Positions 24,417 to 33,397 of a stretch of 64,000 nucleotides of DNA are shown here, piece after piece. This stretch comes from Anaerolineales bacterium. GTDB taxonomy: Bacteria > Chloroflexota > Anaerolineae > Anaerolineales > UBA11579. The stretch is from positions 946,712 to 1,010,711 of the forward strand of contig CP075526.1 in assembly GCA_025808555.1 (NCBI GenBank), written 5' to 3'. The number at the start of each line of letters is the position of its first letter. Position 1 is the first letter of the stretch. The translations under genes and the position numbers were made by a program. The notes under the pieces were generated by a model. It did no database searches and was not told where the DNA came from. It was given only the letters and a program-made list of their open reading frames with translations.

Positions 24417-25779
24417 GCGCAGGCTGCAGCGGCATCTGCACCCGCAGGCGCGTGCCCTGGCTGGACACGCTATCAATTTCCAGGTCGCCGCCCAGTTTGC
24501 GGGCGCGTTCGCGCATGTTGCGCAAGCCGTTCCCGTCGCCGCCGGCGGCCGTTTCAAAGTCAAAGCCGATGCCATCGTCCGCGATGCGCAGCACCACCTG
24601 GTCGCCCTCGCCCTTGAGGCTCACCAGCACATTGCGGGCCTGGGCATGCTTGCGAATGTTGTTGAGCGCCTCCTGGGCAATCAGCAGCAGCTCCTCTGTG
24701 CGGGTTTCATCCAGGCGGATCACGCTGAGTTTTGTCGGGGCTTCGTACACAACATTCATAAGGGTATTGGCGCGCAACTCCGTTGCCAGTTGGCCCAGGC
24801 TGGTGGCCACATCCTGCCCCTGAAAGCGCCCGGTGCGCAGCCCCATGATGTAGTTGCGCAGATCGCGCAGCACTTCACCCAGGCTGTCCACCGCCTGGTC
24901 GATGCGCCGGGCGGCGTGCTCAGTATTGGTGCTAATCTCATACTTGGCTTCCTGCAGCGAGAGGCCAGCTGCATACACAGACTGCATGATGCCGTCGTGC
25001 AGCGCCATGCCGAAACGCTCGCGCTCCTGGATCACGGTAAGCTCCTGCGTCTTGCGGTACAGCTGTGCATTTTCAATGGCGATCGCGGCCTGGGTGGCAA
25101 ATTTTTGGAGCAACTGGCGGTCGTCTTCATTGAAGTTGAGCAAGACCTCCGTCTCATCTTCTCCAACGAACTTGTCAGCGACATACAAATTGCCAAAGAT
25201 CTCCCCTTTGGATTTGATCGGCACCCCCAGCAGCGATTTCATTGGCGGGTGGTTGGGCGGAAAACCGATGGCGCGGGGGTCCTTGCGAATATCCTTAATG
25301 ATCAAGGCACCGCCCTCGGGGTTGATCAGCACTCCCAGCAAACCATGCCCGGTCGGGGCCGCACCGATGCGCGCCCGCGCCTCGGCGTCGATCCCTGACG
25401 TTATGAACTGCTGGATGGTAGTGCTGCCGCGTTCCACCACGCCCAGGGCGCCGTACTTGGCGTGCAGCAGATTTCGGCTGATATCGACCACTTTCTGCAG
25501 CACGACCTGCAGGTTCAGTTCCACGGTCAGCGTCAGCGCAGCTTCATGCAGCGCCTCGATCTGGCGGCCGCGCTGGGTGATCTCCTCCTCGCGCCGGTCA
25601 ATGATGTTGAAAAAGAATATAGAGAACCCGGTTGAGCCGAGAGCTACTGCCACCACGGCAAAGATGTTGCCCTCGAGAGCATATTGAGGGGGAACGAGGG
25701 TAAGGCGGGCGTAGATGACGCCCACCATGAACAGCAGCGGTAGCAGGATCGCCAACCCGCGCAGCGTTCGCGTGCTCAT
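24394..25779 (-). CDS. GAF-domain sensor histidine kinase, NarL-partner (HisKA_3) type
   Basis: 461 residues: two N-terminal helices (8-27 and 38-60), coiled segment, GAF domain (about 85-240), HisKA_3 with the phosphorylated His261 in 'FGMALHDGIMQSVYA', and an HATPase_c domain with 'ALNNIRKHA', 'DDGIGFD' and 'GNGLRNMRERA'. It should phosphorylate the divergent response regulator at 25855. The stimulus is unknown; the GAF domain may bind a small ligand or haem. Confidence 0.92.
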   Translation of the reverse strand: MSTRTLRGLAILLPLLFMVGVIYARLTLVPPQYALEGNIFAVVAVALGSTGFSIFFFNIIDRREEEITQRGRQIEALHEAALTLTVELNLQVVLQKVVDISRNLLHAKYGALGVVERGSTTIQQFITSGIDAEARARIGAAPTGHGLLGVLINPEGGALIIKDIRKDPRAIGFPPNHPPMKSLLGVPIKSKGEIFGNLYVADKFVGEDETEVLLNFNEDDRQLLQKFATQAAIAIENAQLYRKTQELTVIQERERFGMALHDGIMQSVYAAGLSLQEAKYEISTNTEHAARRIDQAVDSLGEVLRDLRNYIMGLRTGRFQGQDVATSLGQLATELRANTLMNVVYEAPTKLSVIRLDETRTEELLLIAQEALNNIRKHAQARNVLVSLKGEGDQVVLRIADDGIGFDFETAAGGDGNGLRNMRERARKLGGDLEIDSVSSQGTRLRVQMPLQPAPTNPAGA

Positions 25780-25824
25780 GCAGCTCCGTTTCGGTGTTTA
25801 AAAAGACAGGTCATTGCAAAATGC

Positions 25825-25846
25825 TATAATCCTTAAGGGAATTATA
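25825..25846. promoter_or_regulatory. overlapping divergent promoters of the two-component pair
   Basis: TATAAT on the plus strand (25825-25830) and TATAAT on the minus strand (25841-25846) face each other around CCTTAAGG. Starts would lie near 25837 and 25834, so the two polymerases overlap. The near-symmetry could also form a regulator site. Confidence 0.6.
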
Positions 25847-25854
25847 CAAAGCAC

Positions 25855-26514
25855 ATGCTGAAAGTTCTTCTTGTTGATGACCATGAGGTGGTGCGCCTGG
25901 GCATCAAGTCCCTGCTCAGTCATTACCCCCAATTCGAAGTTGTGGCCGAAGCCGGCACGGCCGACGAGGCCATACGCCAGGCCACCGAGTTCCAGCCGGA
26001 TGTGGTGGTGATGGACATCCGCCTGCCCGGCAAAAGCGGCATCGAGGCCACGCGCGAGATCATGGCCGCCCGCCCGGAAACCAAAGTGGTGATGCTCACC
26101 ACCTTTGCCGACGACGAGCTGCTGTTTGACGCCATCTCGGCCGGCGCATCAGGCTATGTGCTCAAGCAAATCGACAGCCGCGAGCTGATCACCGCCCTGG
26201 AGCGGATCGGCCGCGGCGAATCACTGCTGGACCCCGCCGTGACCCAGCAGGTCTTCAAGCGCATGCGTGAGACCACCCGCAAAGCTGAATCCGAGGCGTT
26301 TGCCCCGCTGAGCGAGCAGGAACTCAAAGTGCTTGCCCTGGTGGCTCAGGGCAAGCGTAACAAAGAGATCGCTGAGCAAGTTTTCCTAAGTGAGAAAACG
26401 GTGCGCAACTACGTCAGTTCGATATTGAGCAAGCTGGCCCTTTCCACCCGGTCTGAGGCCGCCGCGTATGCGGTAAAACATCGCATTGACAATTATGTTA
26501 CATTAGACAAGTAA
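25855..26514 (+). CDS. NarL/FixJ-family response regulator
   Basis: 219 residues: receiver domain with Asp8/Asp9 and the phospho-acceptor Asp54 in '[13 protein letters not shown]', Thr and Lys switch residues ('MLTTF', 'YVLKQ'), and a LuxR-type helix-turn-helix near the end ('[18 protein letters not shown]'). Partner of the divergent histidine kinase. Targets unknown. Confidence 0.94.
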   Translation: MLKVLLVDDHEVVRLGIKSLLSHYPQFEVVAEAGTADEAIRQATEFQPDVVVMDIRLPGKSGIEATREIMAARPETKVVMLTTFADDELLFDAISAGASGYVLKQIDSRELITALERIGRGESLLDPAVTQQVFKRMRETTRKAESEAFAPLSEQELKVLALVAQGKRNKEIAEQVFLSEKTVRNYVSSILSKLALSTRSEAAAYAVKHRIDNYVTLDK

Positions 26515-26532
26515 GGAGATTACCAATACATT

Positions 26533-26934
26533 ATGAAGAATTCATGGATTATTCGTTTTGCAGTCAACGCCGTGGCGCTGTATGCTGCCATTGCGATTGT
26601 GCCGGGCCTGTCTGTTGCCGATGAGAGCTGGACCACCTATCTCTTGCTGGCGCTGTTCTTTGGCATCATCAACGCCTTCCTGGCGCCTGTGCTGAAATTG
26701 CTGACCTGCCCGGTGTACGTGCTCACCCTGGGCTTGTTCAGCCTGGTGGTGAACACCTTGTTGTTCATGGCTACTGCCTGGCTCAGCAACCTGTTCGGTG
26801 TGCAATTCACCTACGATGGTTTTGCCTCCGCTTTCCTGGGTGCGATCATCGTCAGCCTGGTGCAAATGGTGCTACTTGCCATCCTGCCGGACGGCAACAA
26901 CCGCCCGCGCGTGCACGCCAAGAAGCCCAACTAA
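26533..26934 (+). CDS. phage-holin-family-4 (PF04020) membrane protein
   Basis: 133 residues, four helices, with the family pattern 'INAFLAPVLKLLTCPVYVLTLGLFSL' broken around Leu-Thr and 'GAIIVSLVQMVL'. These chromosomal proteins are named for similarity to holins but their role in bacteria is not established. It follows the response regulator by 18 nt and precedes a terminator, so it is in the same transcript. Confidence 0.85.
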   Translation: MKNSWIIRFAVNAVALYAAIAIVPGLSVADESWTTYLLLALFFGIINAFLAPVLKLLTCPVYVLTLGLFSLVVNTLLFMATAWLSNLFGVQFTYDGFASAFLGAIIVSLVQMVLLAILPDGNNRPRVHAKKPN

Positions 26935-26944
26935 CCATATACAC

Positions 26945-26977
26945 AAAAAAAAGCCCCGCAGATGCGGGGCTTTTTTT
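26945..26977. terminator. bidirectional intrinsic terminator
   Basis: AAAAAAAAGCCCCGCA / TGCGGGGCTTTTTTT with a GA-type loop, between converging genes; the T-run overlaps the stop of the aminotransferase gene. Confidence 0.95.
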
Positions 26978-28049
26978 ATTTACTCTGCGCCAGGAAATCG
27001 TCCATGGCGGCCAGCAACTCTTCCATATCAGAGAGCCCCAGCTCGCCCATATGGCCGATGCGGAAGGTCACACCCTTCAGCTGGCCGTAGCCGTTGGCGA
27101 TGCGCATGCCGCGCTCGCTCAGGAAGGCGTTGAGCTTGCTGACATCAATGCCCAGCTTGTTGTCGATTGTGGTGACCGTCTGCGAGCGGTAGCCCTCGGG
27201 GGCATACAGCTCCAGCCCGCGGCTGGTGGCCCAGTTCTGGGTCAGCTCGGCCATGGCGGCGTGGCGGGCAAAGCGCGCCTCCAGGCCCTCGGCCAGCATG
27301 CGTTGCAGTTGCTTATCCAGCGCATATACCAGGCCGATGGCGGGCGTGGCCGGCGTGCTGTCCTTCAGGCGGTGCTTCTCCATGCGCACCAGGTCAAAGT
27401 ACCAACCGCGGTGGGCGACTGTTTCGGCTTTGGCCATGGCGCGGTCGCTCACCGCCGCCAGCGAGATGCCCGGCGGCAACGCCAGCGCCTTCTGGGTCGA
27501 GGTCAGCACCATGTCCAGCCCCCAGCCGTCCATATCGATCTTGTCGCCGCCCAGCGAGGACACCGCGTCGACACAGATCAGCGTATCCGGGCTGATCTGC
27601 TTCACGACTGCAGCAATCTCTTTTACAGGGTTGACGAGACCCGTCGAGGTTTCGTTGTGCACCACCAGAATGGCTTCGTACTTCTTCTGGCTCAGTGCCT
27701 CCTTCACTCGCTCAGGCGCGATCGGTTCTTTCCAGTCAGCGCTCAGCACATCAGCCTGCTTGCCGTTGCTCTCGGCCACCTGCTTCCAGCGCTCAGCGAA
27801 CGCGCCGTTGACGCAGCACAACACATCCTGGTTCACAAAGTTGCGCACGGCGGCCTCGTGGAAGCCGGTGCCGGACGAAGCACTGATAAATACGCGGTAC
27901 TTGGTGAAGAAGATCTTCTGTGCGTTCTCACTGGCACGGCGGAAGATCTCCTCGAACTGCGCGCTGCGGTGCGGCAGCATGGCGCGGGTTTGTTCTGCAG
28001 CAATCTCCGGGTCTACATCTACCGGCCCGGGAATAAATAGATGGCCCAT
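26976..28049 (-). CDS. class V aminotransferase, alanine-glyoxylate/serine-pyruvate type
   Basis: 357 residues. PLP enzyme: 'FIPGPVDVDPEI' start typical of the alanine-glyoxylate branch, 'SSGTGFHEAAV' phosphate-binding region, 'CVDAVSSLGG' with the ring-stacking Asp, and the PLP Lys in 'TSTQKALALPPG'. Likely converts glyoxylate or hydroxypyruvate using Ala, Ser or phosphoserine-like donors. The ATG at 28049 follows GGAGG; the frame stays open upstream without conserved sequence. Confidence 0.9.
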   Translation of the reverse strand: MGHLFIPGPVDVDPEIAAEQTRAMLPHRSAQFEEIFRRASENAQKIFFTKYRVFISASSGTGFHEAAVRNFVNQDVLCCVNGAFAERWKQVAESNGKQADVLSADWKEPIAPERVKEALSQKKYEAILVVHNETSTGLVNPVKEIAAVVKQISPDTLICVDAVSSLGGDKIDMDGWGLDMVLTSTQKALALPPGISLAAVSDRAMAKAETVAHRGWYFDLVRMEKHRLKDSTPATPAIGLVYALDKQLQRMLAEGLEARFARHAAMAELTQNWATSRGLELYAPEGYRSQTVTTIDNKLGIDVSKLNAFLSERGMRIANGYGQLKGVTFRIGHMGELGLSDMEELLAAMDDFLAQSK

Positions 28050-28093
28050 TCGTCCTCCGATTAATATCAGAGGCGATTGTAACAAACGGCCGC

Positions 28094-29290
28094 TTAGCGC
28101 TGCCCCGCCAGCACGAACAACTCGCGCAGATAGCCGAACGCGGGGATGGGCAGCACCGCATGCTCGCCCGTATCCAGATCCAGCGCGGCGGCCTGGGACC
28201 ATTCCTGCTGTCCTGGATAGACCACGACCAGCGTATCGGCGTCGGCGAACGCTAACTCAGCAGCCAGGCCCGGCATGCGCATGCGCTGCACCGTTTGCAG
28301 GCTGGCCAGATCGACCACATAGAGCTCGCGCTGGTTGCCATCCGGCGAGAGCGCCGTGACGGCGAACAGCATTTTGGCCTGCGCCGGGCGGGCCGCTTGC
28401 TCCAGCAGCCAGTCAAGGGCAGCTTGCAATAGGCCGCCCTGCTCCTGCTTGCCTTCGCTGTAGTTGGCCTGGCGCAACGTCTGCATGGTGGCCGGGTCAA
28501 TTTCCATAATGCTGTAGTCGCTGCTATTGAGCACATACACGCGCCCATCCGGGCCGACCACCAGCCCGTTGGCCGAATAATGCTCCTTCACGGTCATGTT
28601 CAGCAACTCCAGGCTGTGCTGCTCTCCATCAGCGAGTGACACCCGCGTGAGGTAAGCCTGCATCTCATCACCAAACTCAATGCAAAGGCTCACCATGGCA
28701 TGCTGGCTGGCCAAGTATTCAAACTCCACCGGGTAGCCGCGCTCGCACAGGTCGTAGCGTGCCTCATCCAGCGTTTGGCTGGCAAGGTCATAGGCGGCCA
28801 GGTTGCTGTCCTGGCGTTGATTGGTGAAATACAGCGTGCCATCCAGTACCAATACCGGTACGGGAGCGCCAGAGCTCAGATTAGCGAGAAAGTTGCCGCG
28901 CAAGGCCATTTGGCTAATGCGCTCGCCAGTAAGCAGGTCAACCACGCTCAATTGCAGCAAAGCCTCTGGCTCATATGCATTCCTCACCGGGTCCTCCACA
29001 AGGTAAGCGTGCTGGCCGTCCACCACCGCCCCATAGGAATAGCCGGTCTCCAGTGTCCAGGCAAGCTCGCCATCCGGCTGCCAGGCCACCAGGCGCGGGC
29101 CGGCGGCGCTCACCTCGCTATCCATCTGCCAGTCGTTGCTCCATAGCAGCAGTACAGGGTCGCCTTGCAAGCTCGGGGCGCTGGCGGCCGCGGTGGGCGC
29201 CATCAGCTGTGGCAGCCACAACGGCAGCGAAAAGAAGACGAGCAGCAGCGCCAGCGCGGCGGCAAATATACGCAGTGGGTTTTTCATCAT
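28094..29290 (-). CDS. secreted beta-propeller-like protein of unknown function
   Basis: 398 residues with a cleavable or anchor-type signal (residues 5-33) and a mature part of repeated strand motifs such as 'LVAWQPDGELAWTLETG', 'GLVVGPDGRVYVLNSSDY' and 'LSPDGNQRELYVVDL', typical of YncE/PQQ-like propellers. Start at 29290 (second Met at 29287). Divergent from the ECF sigma gene across an 87-bp gap, which makes it a candidate member of that regulon. Confidence 0.7.
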   Translation of the reverse strand: MMKNPLRIFAAALALLLVFFSLPLWLPQLMAPTAAASAPSLQGDPVLLLWSNDWQMDSEVSAAGPRLVAWQPDGELAWTLETGYSYGAVVDGQHAYLVEDPVRNAYEPEALLQLSVVDLLTGERISQMALRGNFLANLSSGAPVPVLVLDGTLYFTNQRQDSNLAAYDLASQTLDEARYDLCERGYPVEFEYLASQHAMVSLCIEFGDEMQAYLTRVSLADGEQHSLELLNMTVKEHYSANGLVVGPDGRVYVLNSSDYSIMEIDPATMQTLRQANYSEGKQEQGGLLQAALDWLLEQAARPAQAKMLFAVTALSPDGNQRELYVVDLASLQTVQRMRMPGLAAELAFADADTLVVVYPGQQEWSQAAALDLDTGEHAVLPIPAFGYLRELFVLAGQR

Positions 29291-29333
29291 GCACCTCACC
29301 TGGAATACACCGCTCATCAAATGAAGGTTCCCT

Positions 29334-29363
29334 TGTAACTTTTTCGGGTTGCTATGCATATAC
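29334..29363 (+). promoter_or_regulatory. candidate ECF-type promoter of the sigma operon
   Basis: TGTAACTTTTTC at 29334-29345 resembles the GTAAC-type -35 elements of ECF sigma factors, with an AT-rich -10 zone around 29352-29363. This would let the sigma factor drive itself. A similar TGTAACTTTTTT occurs at 48374. Confidence 0.4.
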
Positions 29364-29377
29364 TCCAGGACGGGCAA

Positions 29378-29860
29378 ATGGACTTTCATGAGGTGTATGA
29401 GCGCTATGCTGCCTCCGTGCAGCGCTTTGCTTACTGGCTCTGCCAGGACGAGCAAATGGCTCAGGATCTGACCAGCGAAACGTTCACCCGCGCCTGGCTG
29501 CGACTGGACCACCTGCGCGAGCCTACGCTGCGTGCATACCTCTTTGCGATCACACGCAATCTCTACCTGGCTGACCGGCGGCGGCACCGCCGTGAGGTTG
29601 ACCTGCCCGAGAGTTTGCGAGCCGCCAACCAGCCGCTGCACACCATCACCGAGGCCGCCGACCATATGGCCTGGCTGCAACTGGCCCTGAGCCAGCTCAG
29701 CGAGCGGGAGCGCAGCGCTTTACTGCTGCGCTCACAGGAAGAATTGAGCTACGCCGAGATCGCCGCAACGCTCAAGATCAGCCTCTCGGCCGCCAAAGTC
29801 ACTGTACACCGGGCGCGCCTAAAACTATTCATGGCACGCGCCGAACAGGAGAACACATGA
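29378..29860 (+). CDS. ECF-type RNA polymerase sigma factor
   Basis: 160 residues: region 2 ('FAYWLCQDEQMAQDLTSETF', 'RAYLFAITRNLYLADRRRH') and region 4 ('LSERERSALLLRSQEELSY', 'SLSAAKVTVHRARLKL'). I take the ATG at 29378, which has an AGGA site, because the ATG at 29354 falls in the putative -10 zone. Its stop overlaps the anti-sigma start (ATGA). Confidence 0.9.
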   Translation: MDFHEVYERYAASVQRFAYWLCQDEQMAQDLTSETFTRAWLRLDHLREPTLRAYLFAITRNLYLADRRRHRREVDLPESLRAANQPLHTITEAADHMAWLQLALSQLSERERSALLLRSQEELSYAEIAATLKISLSAAKVTVHRARLKLFMARAEQENT

Positions 29861-30345
29861 ACGTTGAACGCGAAGTCATTCTGGACCTGCTACCCCTCTA
29901 TGCGGCCGGGGAGCTCAGCCCTCAGAGCCGGCAACTGGTTGAAGACCACCTGGCAAAGGATGCTTCCTTGCGTCGTCTGGCCGCTTCACTCACCAAAGGA
30001 GAAACTGTGGATCTTGGATTGCAACAGTTGGACCGTGAGCTGGACAACTTGCTCGAACTTAACTCGCCGAGCGACCCGCAGCAACTTGAGAAACGCAGCT
30101 TTTCACGTGCCCGCCTGCTGTCGAGCGTGCGCAGCGCACTCATCGGTGGCGCTATCTTCGCCACCCTGGCCATCTTTTTATTCTGGTTTGATGGCAACTC
30201 GGTCACCTTCCTGGCCCAGGGTTTTCCGCAACTGGTACGCAGCCTGATGCCGGTGGCGGTCGTACTCTGGGTGTCTGTGCTTTTCTCAGAACTGATCGTC
30301 AACATCGTCGCAGACCTGCTCAGCGGTTCTTCAAAGAACAAATAG
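29857..30345 (+). CDS. membrane anti-sigma factor without the zinc motif
   Basis: 162 residues. The N-terminal part follows the anti-sigma pattern 'LLPLYAAGELSPQSRQLVEDHL', but after the conserved His the usual Cys-x2-Cys is replaced ('DHLAKDASLRRL'), so no zinc can bind. Two helices (about 95-115 and 125-155) anchor it. Coupled to the sigma gene, it should hold the sigma factor at the membrane until a signal arrives. Confidence 0.8.
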   Translation: MNVEREVILDLLPLYAAGELSPQSRQLVEDHLAKDASLRRLAASLTKGETVDLGLQQLDRELDNLLELNSPSDPQQLEKRSFSRARLLSSVRSALIGGAIFATLAIFLFWFDGNSVTFLAQGFPQLVRSLMPVAVVLWVSVLFSELIVNIVADLLSGSSKNK

Positions 30346-30356
30346 CTCCAAGCCAA

Positions 30357-30386
30357 AAAGGCAGCAGGTGACTACTGCCTTTATTA
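30357..30386 (+). terminator. weak intrinsic terminator after the anti-sigma gene
   Basis: AAAGGCAG / CTGCCTTT, 8 bp, 10-nt loop, followed by ATTA rather than a long T-run. Confidence 0.55.
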
Positions 30387-30408
30387 GCTGCCTTTGGGCA
30401 GGCAATGG

Positions 30409-30414
30409 CATAAT
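30409..30414 (+). promoter_or_regulatory. -10 box, leaderless type, of the SDR operon
   Basis: CATAAT, 9 nt before the ATG at 30424. Confidence 0.4.
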
Positions 30415-30423
30415 TGACGCGCC

Positions 30424-31206
30424 ATGACTGCCCAAACACCTCTCCCGCCCGAAGCGCCGCTGACGCGGCGCAAGCGCGCCGTCGTCGTCGGCGCTTCCTC
30501 CGGCATCGGCGCCGCATTGGTGCGCCGCCTGGCCGCCGAAGGCTTTGTGGTCGCCGCCCTCTCGCGCAGCCCTGAGCCACTGCAGGCACTCGCCAACGAG
30601 CTTAATGTAGGCGGCGAAACCCGCGCCCTGCCTTACGCGCACGATGTCACCAAGCTCGACGAGATCCCTGCCATGCTGCAACGCCTAGTGACCAATCTTG
30701 GCGGTCTGGATGTCTTCATCTACTGTGCGGGCGTCATGCCAAAAGTGGATATCAACGAGTTTGACCTTGAAAAGGACCAGAACATGCTGTCGGTCAATCT
30801 GGCTGGCGGCGTGGCCTGGCTGGGCCAGGTGGGCGCGCTGTTCCAAAAACAGCGCAGCGGCCACCTGGTGGGCATCTCTTCCGTGGCCGGCGACCGCGGC
30901 CGCGTGCTCAACCCAGCCTACAACGCCTCCAAAGCCGGGCTGGACACCTATCTCGAAGCGTTGCGCAACCGTCTCAGCCGCCACGGCGTGCATGTGCTTA
31001 CCGTGCGCCCCGGCTTTGTCGACACCCAGATCCTGGCCAATGCCCCGCGCAACTTTGGCGTCATCAGCCCGCAGCAATGCGCCGATGGCGTCTGGAAAGC
31101 CATCAAAGGCCGCAAGCAGGTTGTGTACGTGCCCGGGTGGTGGCGCTGGTTGATGCTGGCGGTGCGCAATGTGCCATCATTTATTTTTCGGAGACTCTCC
31201 TTTTGA
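30424..31206 (+). CDS. short-chain dehydrogenase, DprE2-like partner
   Basis: 260 residues. Classical SDR: 'VVVGASSGIGAALVRRL', 'YCAGVMPK', Ser in 'GISSVAGDRG', and Tyr-x3-Lys in 'PAYNASKAGLD'. The C-terminal 'WWRWLMLAVRNVPSFIFRRL' is hydrophobic-basic, as in the membrane-associated DprE2-type group. It overlaps the FAD-oxidase gene, mirroring the DprE1/DprE2 pairing that epimerises decaprenyl-phospho-ribose to arabinose in Actinobacteria; here the polyprenyl sugar substrate is inferred only. Confidence 0.85.
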   Translation: MTAQTPLPPEAPLTRRKRAVVVGASSGIGAALVRRLAAEGFVVAALSRSPEPLQALANELNVGGETRALPYAHDVTKLDEIPAMLQRLVTNLGGLDVFIYCAGVMPKVDINEFDLEKDQNMLSVNLAGGVAWLGQVGALFQKQRSGHLVGISSVAGDRGRVLNPAYNASKAGLDTYLEALRNRLSRHGVHVLTVRPGFVDTQILANAPRNFGVISPQQCADGVWKAIKGRKQVVYVPGWWRWLMLAVRNVPSFIFRRLSF

Positions 31207-32603
31207 GTTCTGCGCCCCCCCTGCTTCACAATGCAGCCGGTTTGGAGAACTTCGGCCACTCGCTCAAGCGTGTGGCCTATGTCTTTCGCCCCCAGCACAC
31301 AGATGAGTTGCCCGCGCTGTTCGAGCAGGCGCAGGCCGCCGGCCTCACCATAGGCCTGCGCGGCTCGGGCCGTAGCTACGGCGATGCGGCCCTCAACGCC
31401 GGCCACATTGTGCTCGAGCTGGGTGGGCTGACCCGCATCCTTGACTGGGACGCCGAAACCGGCACTATCACCGCCGAGCCCGGCGTCACCATCGAGCAGT
31501 TGTGGCGGCACGCCCTACCGCACGGCTGGTGGCCGCCGGTGGTGCCCGGCACCATGTTCCCCACGCTGGGCGGCTGCCTGGCGGCCAACATTCACGGCAA
31601 GAACAACTGGCAGGCCGGCCCCATCGGCGAGCATGTGTTGCAATTCACCGCCCTCTTGCCCACCGGGCAGCAGGTGACCTGCAGCCCCCAGCAGAACAGC
31701 GAGCTCTTCTACGCCATGATCAGCGGGATGGGGTTGCTGGGTATCTTCACCTCCATCACGCTGCAACTCAAGAAGGTGCACTCCAGCCATGTGCGCGTTA
31801 CCGCCTGGACCCAACCACACCTGGCCGGCATGTTGGCCGCGGTGGATGCCAACAAAGACGAGGACTACATCGTGGGCTGGCTGGATGCCGCCGCCCGCGG
31901 CAGTTCACTCGGCCGCGGCCAGCTGCACCGCGCCAGCTACCTGCATGCCGGCGACGATGCCCCGCAGCAGACCGAACTGGACCTGCCCGCCAGCATCATG
32001 GGCATCCCCAAAGGCGCGCTGCCGCCGCTGATGGCGCCGTTCGTCAACAATTTCGGAGTGGGTCTGGTCAACTTCGCCAAATACACCGCCGACCGTCTGC
32101 TGCTCAACAACAAGACCTATTTGCAATCATTGGTGGAATTCAACTTTCTGCTAGATTACATTCCGGGCTGGGAACGCATCTATGGACGCACGGGGCTCGT
32201 TCAGCACCAAAGTTTTGTGCCCGCCGCGGCGGCCGAGTCCACTTTCCGCCAAATTCTCGAGCTGGCTCAGCGTCACGGCCTGCCGCCCTACCTGGCGGTG
32301 CTCAAGCGCCACCGGCCGGATAAGTTCCTGCTCTCGCACGCCGTGGACGGCTTTTCACTGGCGCTGGATTTCCGCGTACCGCGCGATCCTGCCCGCCTGG
32401 TAACGCTGGCCGAAGAAATGGACGCCATTGTGCTCGCCAATGGCGGCCGCTTCTACTTCGCCAAAGATGGCATGCTCTCCGCCGAGTACACGCGTAAATT
32501 TCTGGGAGAGGATACGATTGCTGCTCTAAAGGAGTTGAAGCGCAATGCCGACCCTACCAATATCTTGCAGCACGATCTGTTCCGGCGTTGCTTTGCTGAC
32601 TAG
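31203..32603 (+). CDS. FAD-binding oxidase, DprE1/aldonolactone-oxidase-like
   Basis: 466 residues. VAO-type FAD domain: 'GLRGSGRSYGDAALN', 'LTRILDWDAETGTITAEPGV', 'VVPGTMFPTLGGCLAANIHG', then a substrate domain and the closing 'NADPTNILQHDLFRRC'. The start is a TTG at 31203 overlapping the SDR stop (TTGA), with GGAGA 8 nt upstream. Together with the SDR it probably oxidises and re-reduces a sugar-lipid or similar alcohol. Confidence 0.87.
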   Translation: MSSAPPLLHNAAGLENFGHSLKRVAYVFRPQHTDELPALFEQAQAAGLTIGLRGSGRSYGDAALNAGHIVLELGGLTRILDWDAETGTITAEPGVTIEQLWRHALPHGWWPPVVPGTMFPTLGGCLAANIHGKNNWQAGPIGEHVLQFTALLPTGQQVTCSPQQNSELFYAMISGMGLLGIFTSITLQLKKVHSSHVRVTAWTQPHLAGMLAAVDANKDEDYIVGWLDAAARGSSLGRGQLHRASYLHAGDDAPQQTELDLPASIMGIPKGALPPLMAPFVNNFGVGLVNFAKYTADRLLLNNKTYLQSLVEFNFLLDYIPGWERIYGRTGLVQHQSFVPAAAAESTFRQILELAQRHGLPPYLAVLKRHRPDKFLLSHAVDGFSLALDFRVPRDPARLVTLAEEMDAIVLANGGRFYFAKDGMLSAEYTRKFLGEDTIAALKELKRNADPTNILQHDLFRRCFAD

Positions 32604-32606
32604 CCG

Positions 32607-33365
32607 ATGAAGACCTGTCAGGTATATCGCCTGGGCCTGGTGGAATACAAAAAGGCCTGGAACTTGCAAAATCAACTCGCCGAGCAGATCGCCCGCGGCG
32701 AGCACCCGCCGACCTTGCTGTTGCTCGAGCATCCGCACGTGTACACCTTTGGCCGCCGCGGCCAGGCCGAGAATCTGCTGTGGGAGCAAGCCCGCCTGCA
32801 GGAGCAGCAGGTGGATGTGCACTGGGTTGACCGCGGCGGCGATGTGACCTATCACGGCCCCGGCCAGCTGGTGGGCTACCCGCTGCTGCCGCTCGGCGAT
32901 GTGACGCCAGACCCGGCCAGCGGCAACCCGCGCATCCCCAAGGTCGACTACATTGCCTATCTGCGCAACTTAGAGAAGACCCTGATCAAGGCGCTGGCCC
33001 AGCTCAGCATCCCCACCGGCCAGGTGGAAGGCCAAACCGGCGTATGGGTGCAGCCGGATGTGGCCTCGCGCTGCGTGCACTGCCCGCCGCATCTGCTGCA
33101 GGCGCCCAGCAAGATCGCCTCCATCGGCGTCAAGGTCGATGCCAAGGGCGTCTCGCGCCACGGCTTTGCCCTCAATGTTATGCCAGACATGAGCTATTGG
33201 CAGGGCATCATCGCCTGCGGGCTGGAGAACCAGAACCAGATCAGCCTCGAATACCTGCTCAACGACAAGCCTGATATGGAGCGCGTGGTTCAAGAGGTCA
33301 TGGCTGCCTTCAGCCAGGTCTTCGGCTACGAGCTGCAGGTCAACGAAGGCAGTCTGATAATCTAG
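32607..33365 (+). CDS. lipB: octanoyl-[ACP]:protein N-octanoyltransferase
   Basis: 252 residues. Moves octanoyl groups from ACP to lipoyl domains. The signature 'RGGDVTYHGPGQLVGYPLL' and the catalytic pair Lys169 ('APSKIASIGVKV') and Cys204 ('GIIACGLENQ') are present. A short Cys-containing insertion ('SRCVHCPPHLL') before the Lys is unusual. It follows the FAD oxidase by 3 nt; lipA is not in the window. Confidence 0.94.
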   Translation: MKTCQVYRLGLVEYKKAWNLQNQLAEQIARGEHPPTLLLLEHPHVYTFGRRGQAENLLWEQARLQEQQVDVHWVDRGGDVTYHGPGQLVGYPLLPLGDVTPDPASGNPRIPKVDYIAYLRNLEKTLIKALAQLSIPTGQVEGQTGVWVQPDVASRCVHCPPHLLQAPSKIASIGVKVDAKGVSRHGFALNVMPDMSYWQGIIACGLENQNQISLEYLLNDKPDMERVVQEVMAAFSQVFGYELQVNEGSLII

Positions 33366-33397
33366 CAACTATCCAAACAAACTTGTCAATCGTTTGA

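Noticed and set aside
26533-26934. Prophage remnant because of the holin-family protein
   Set aside because: PF04020 proteins are common chromosomal genes and no other phage gene is nearby.
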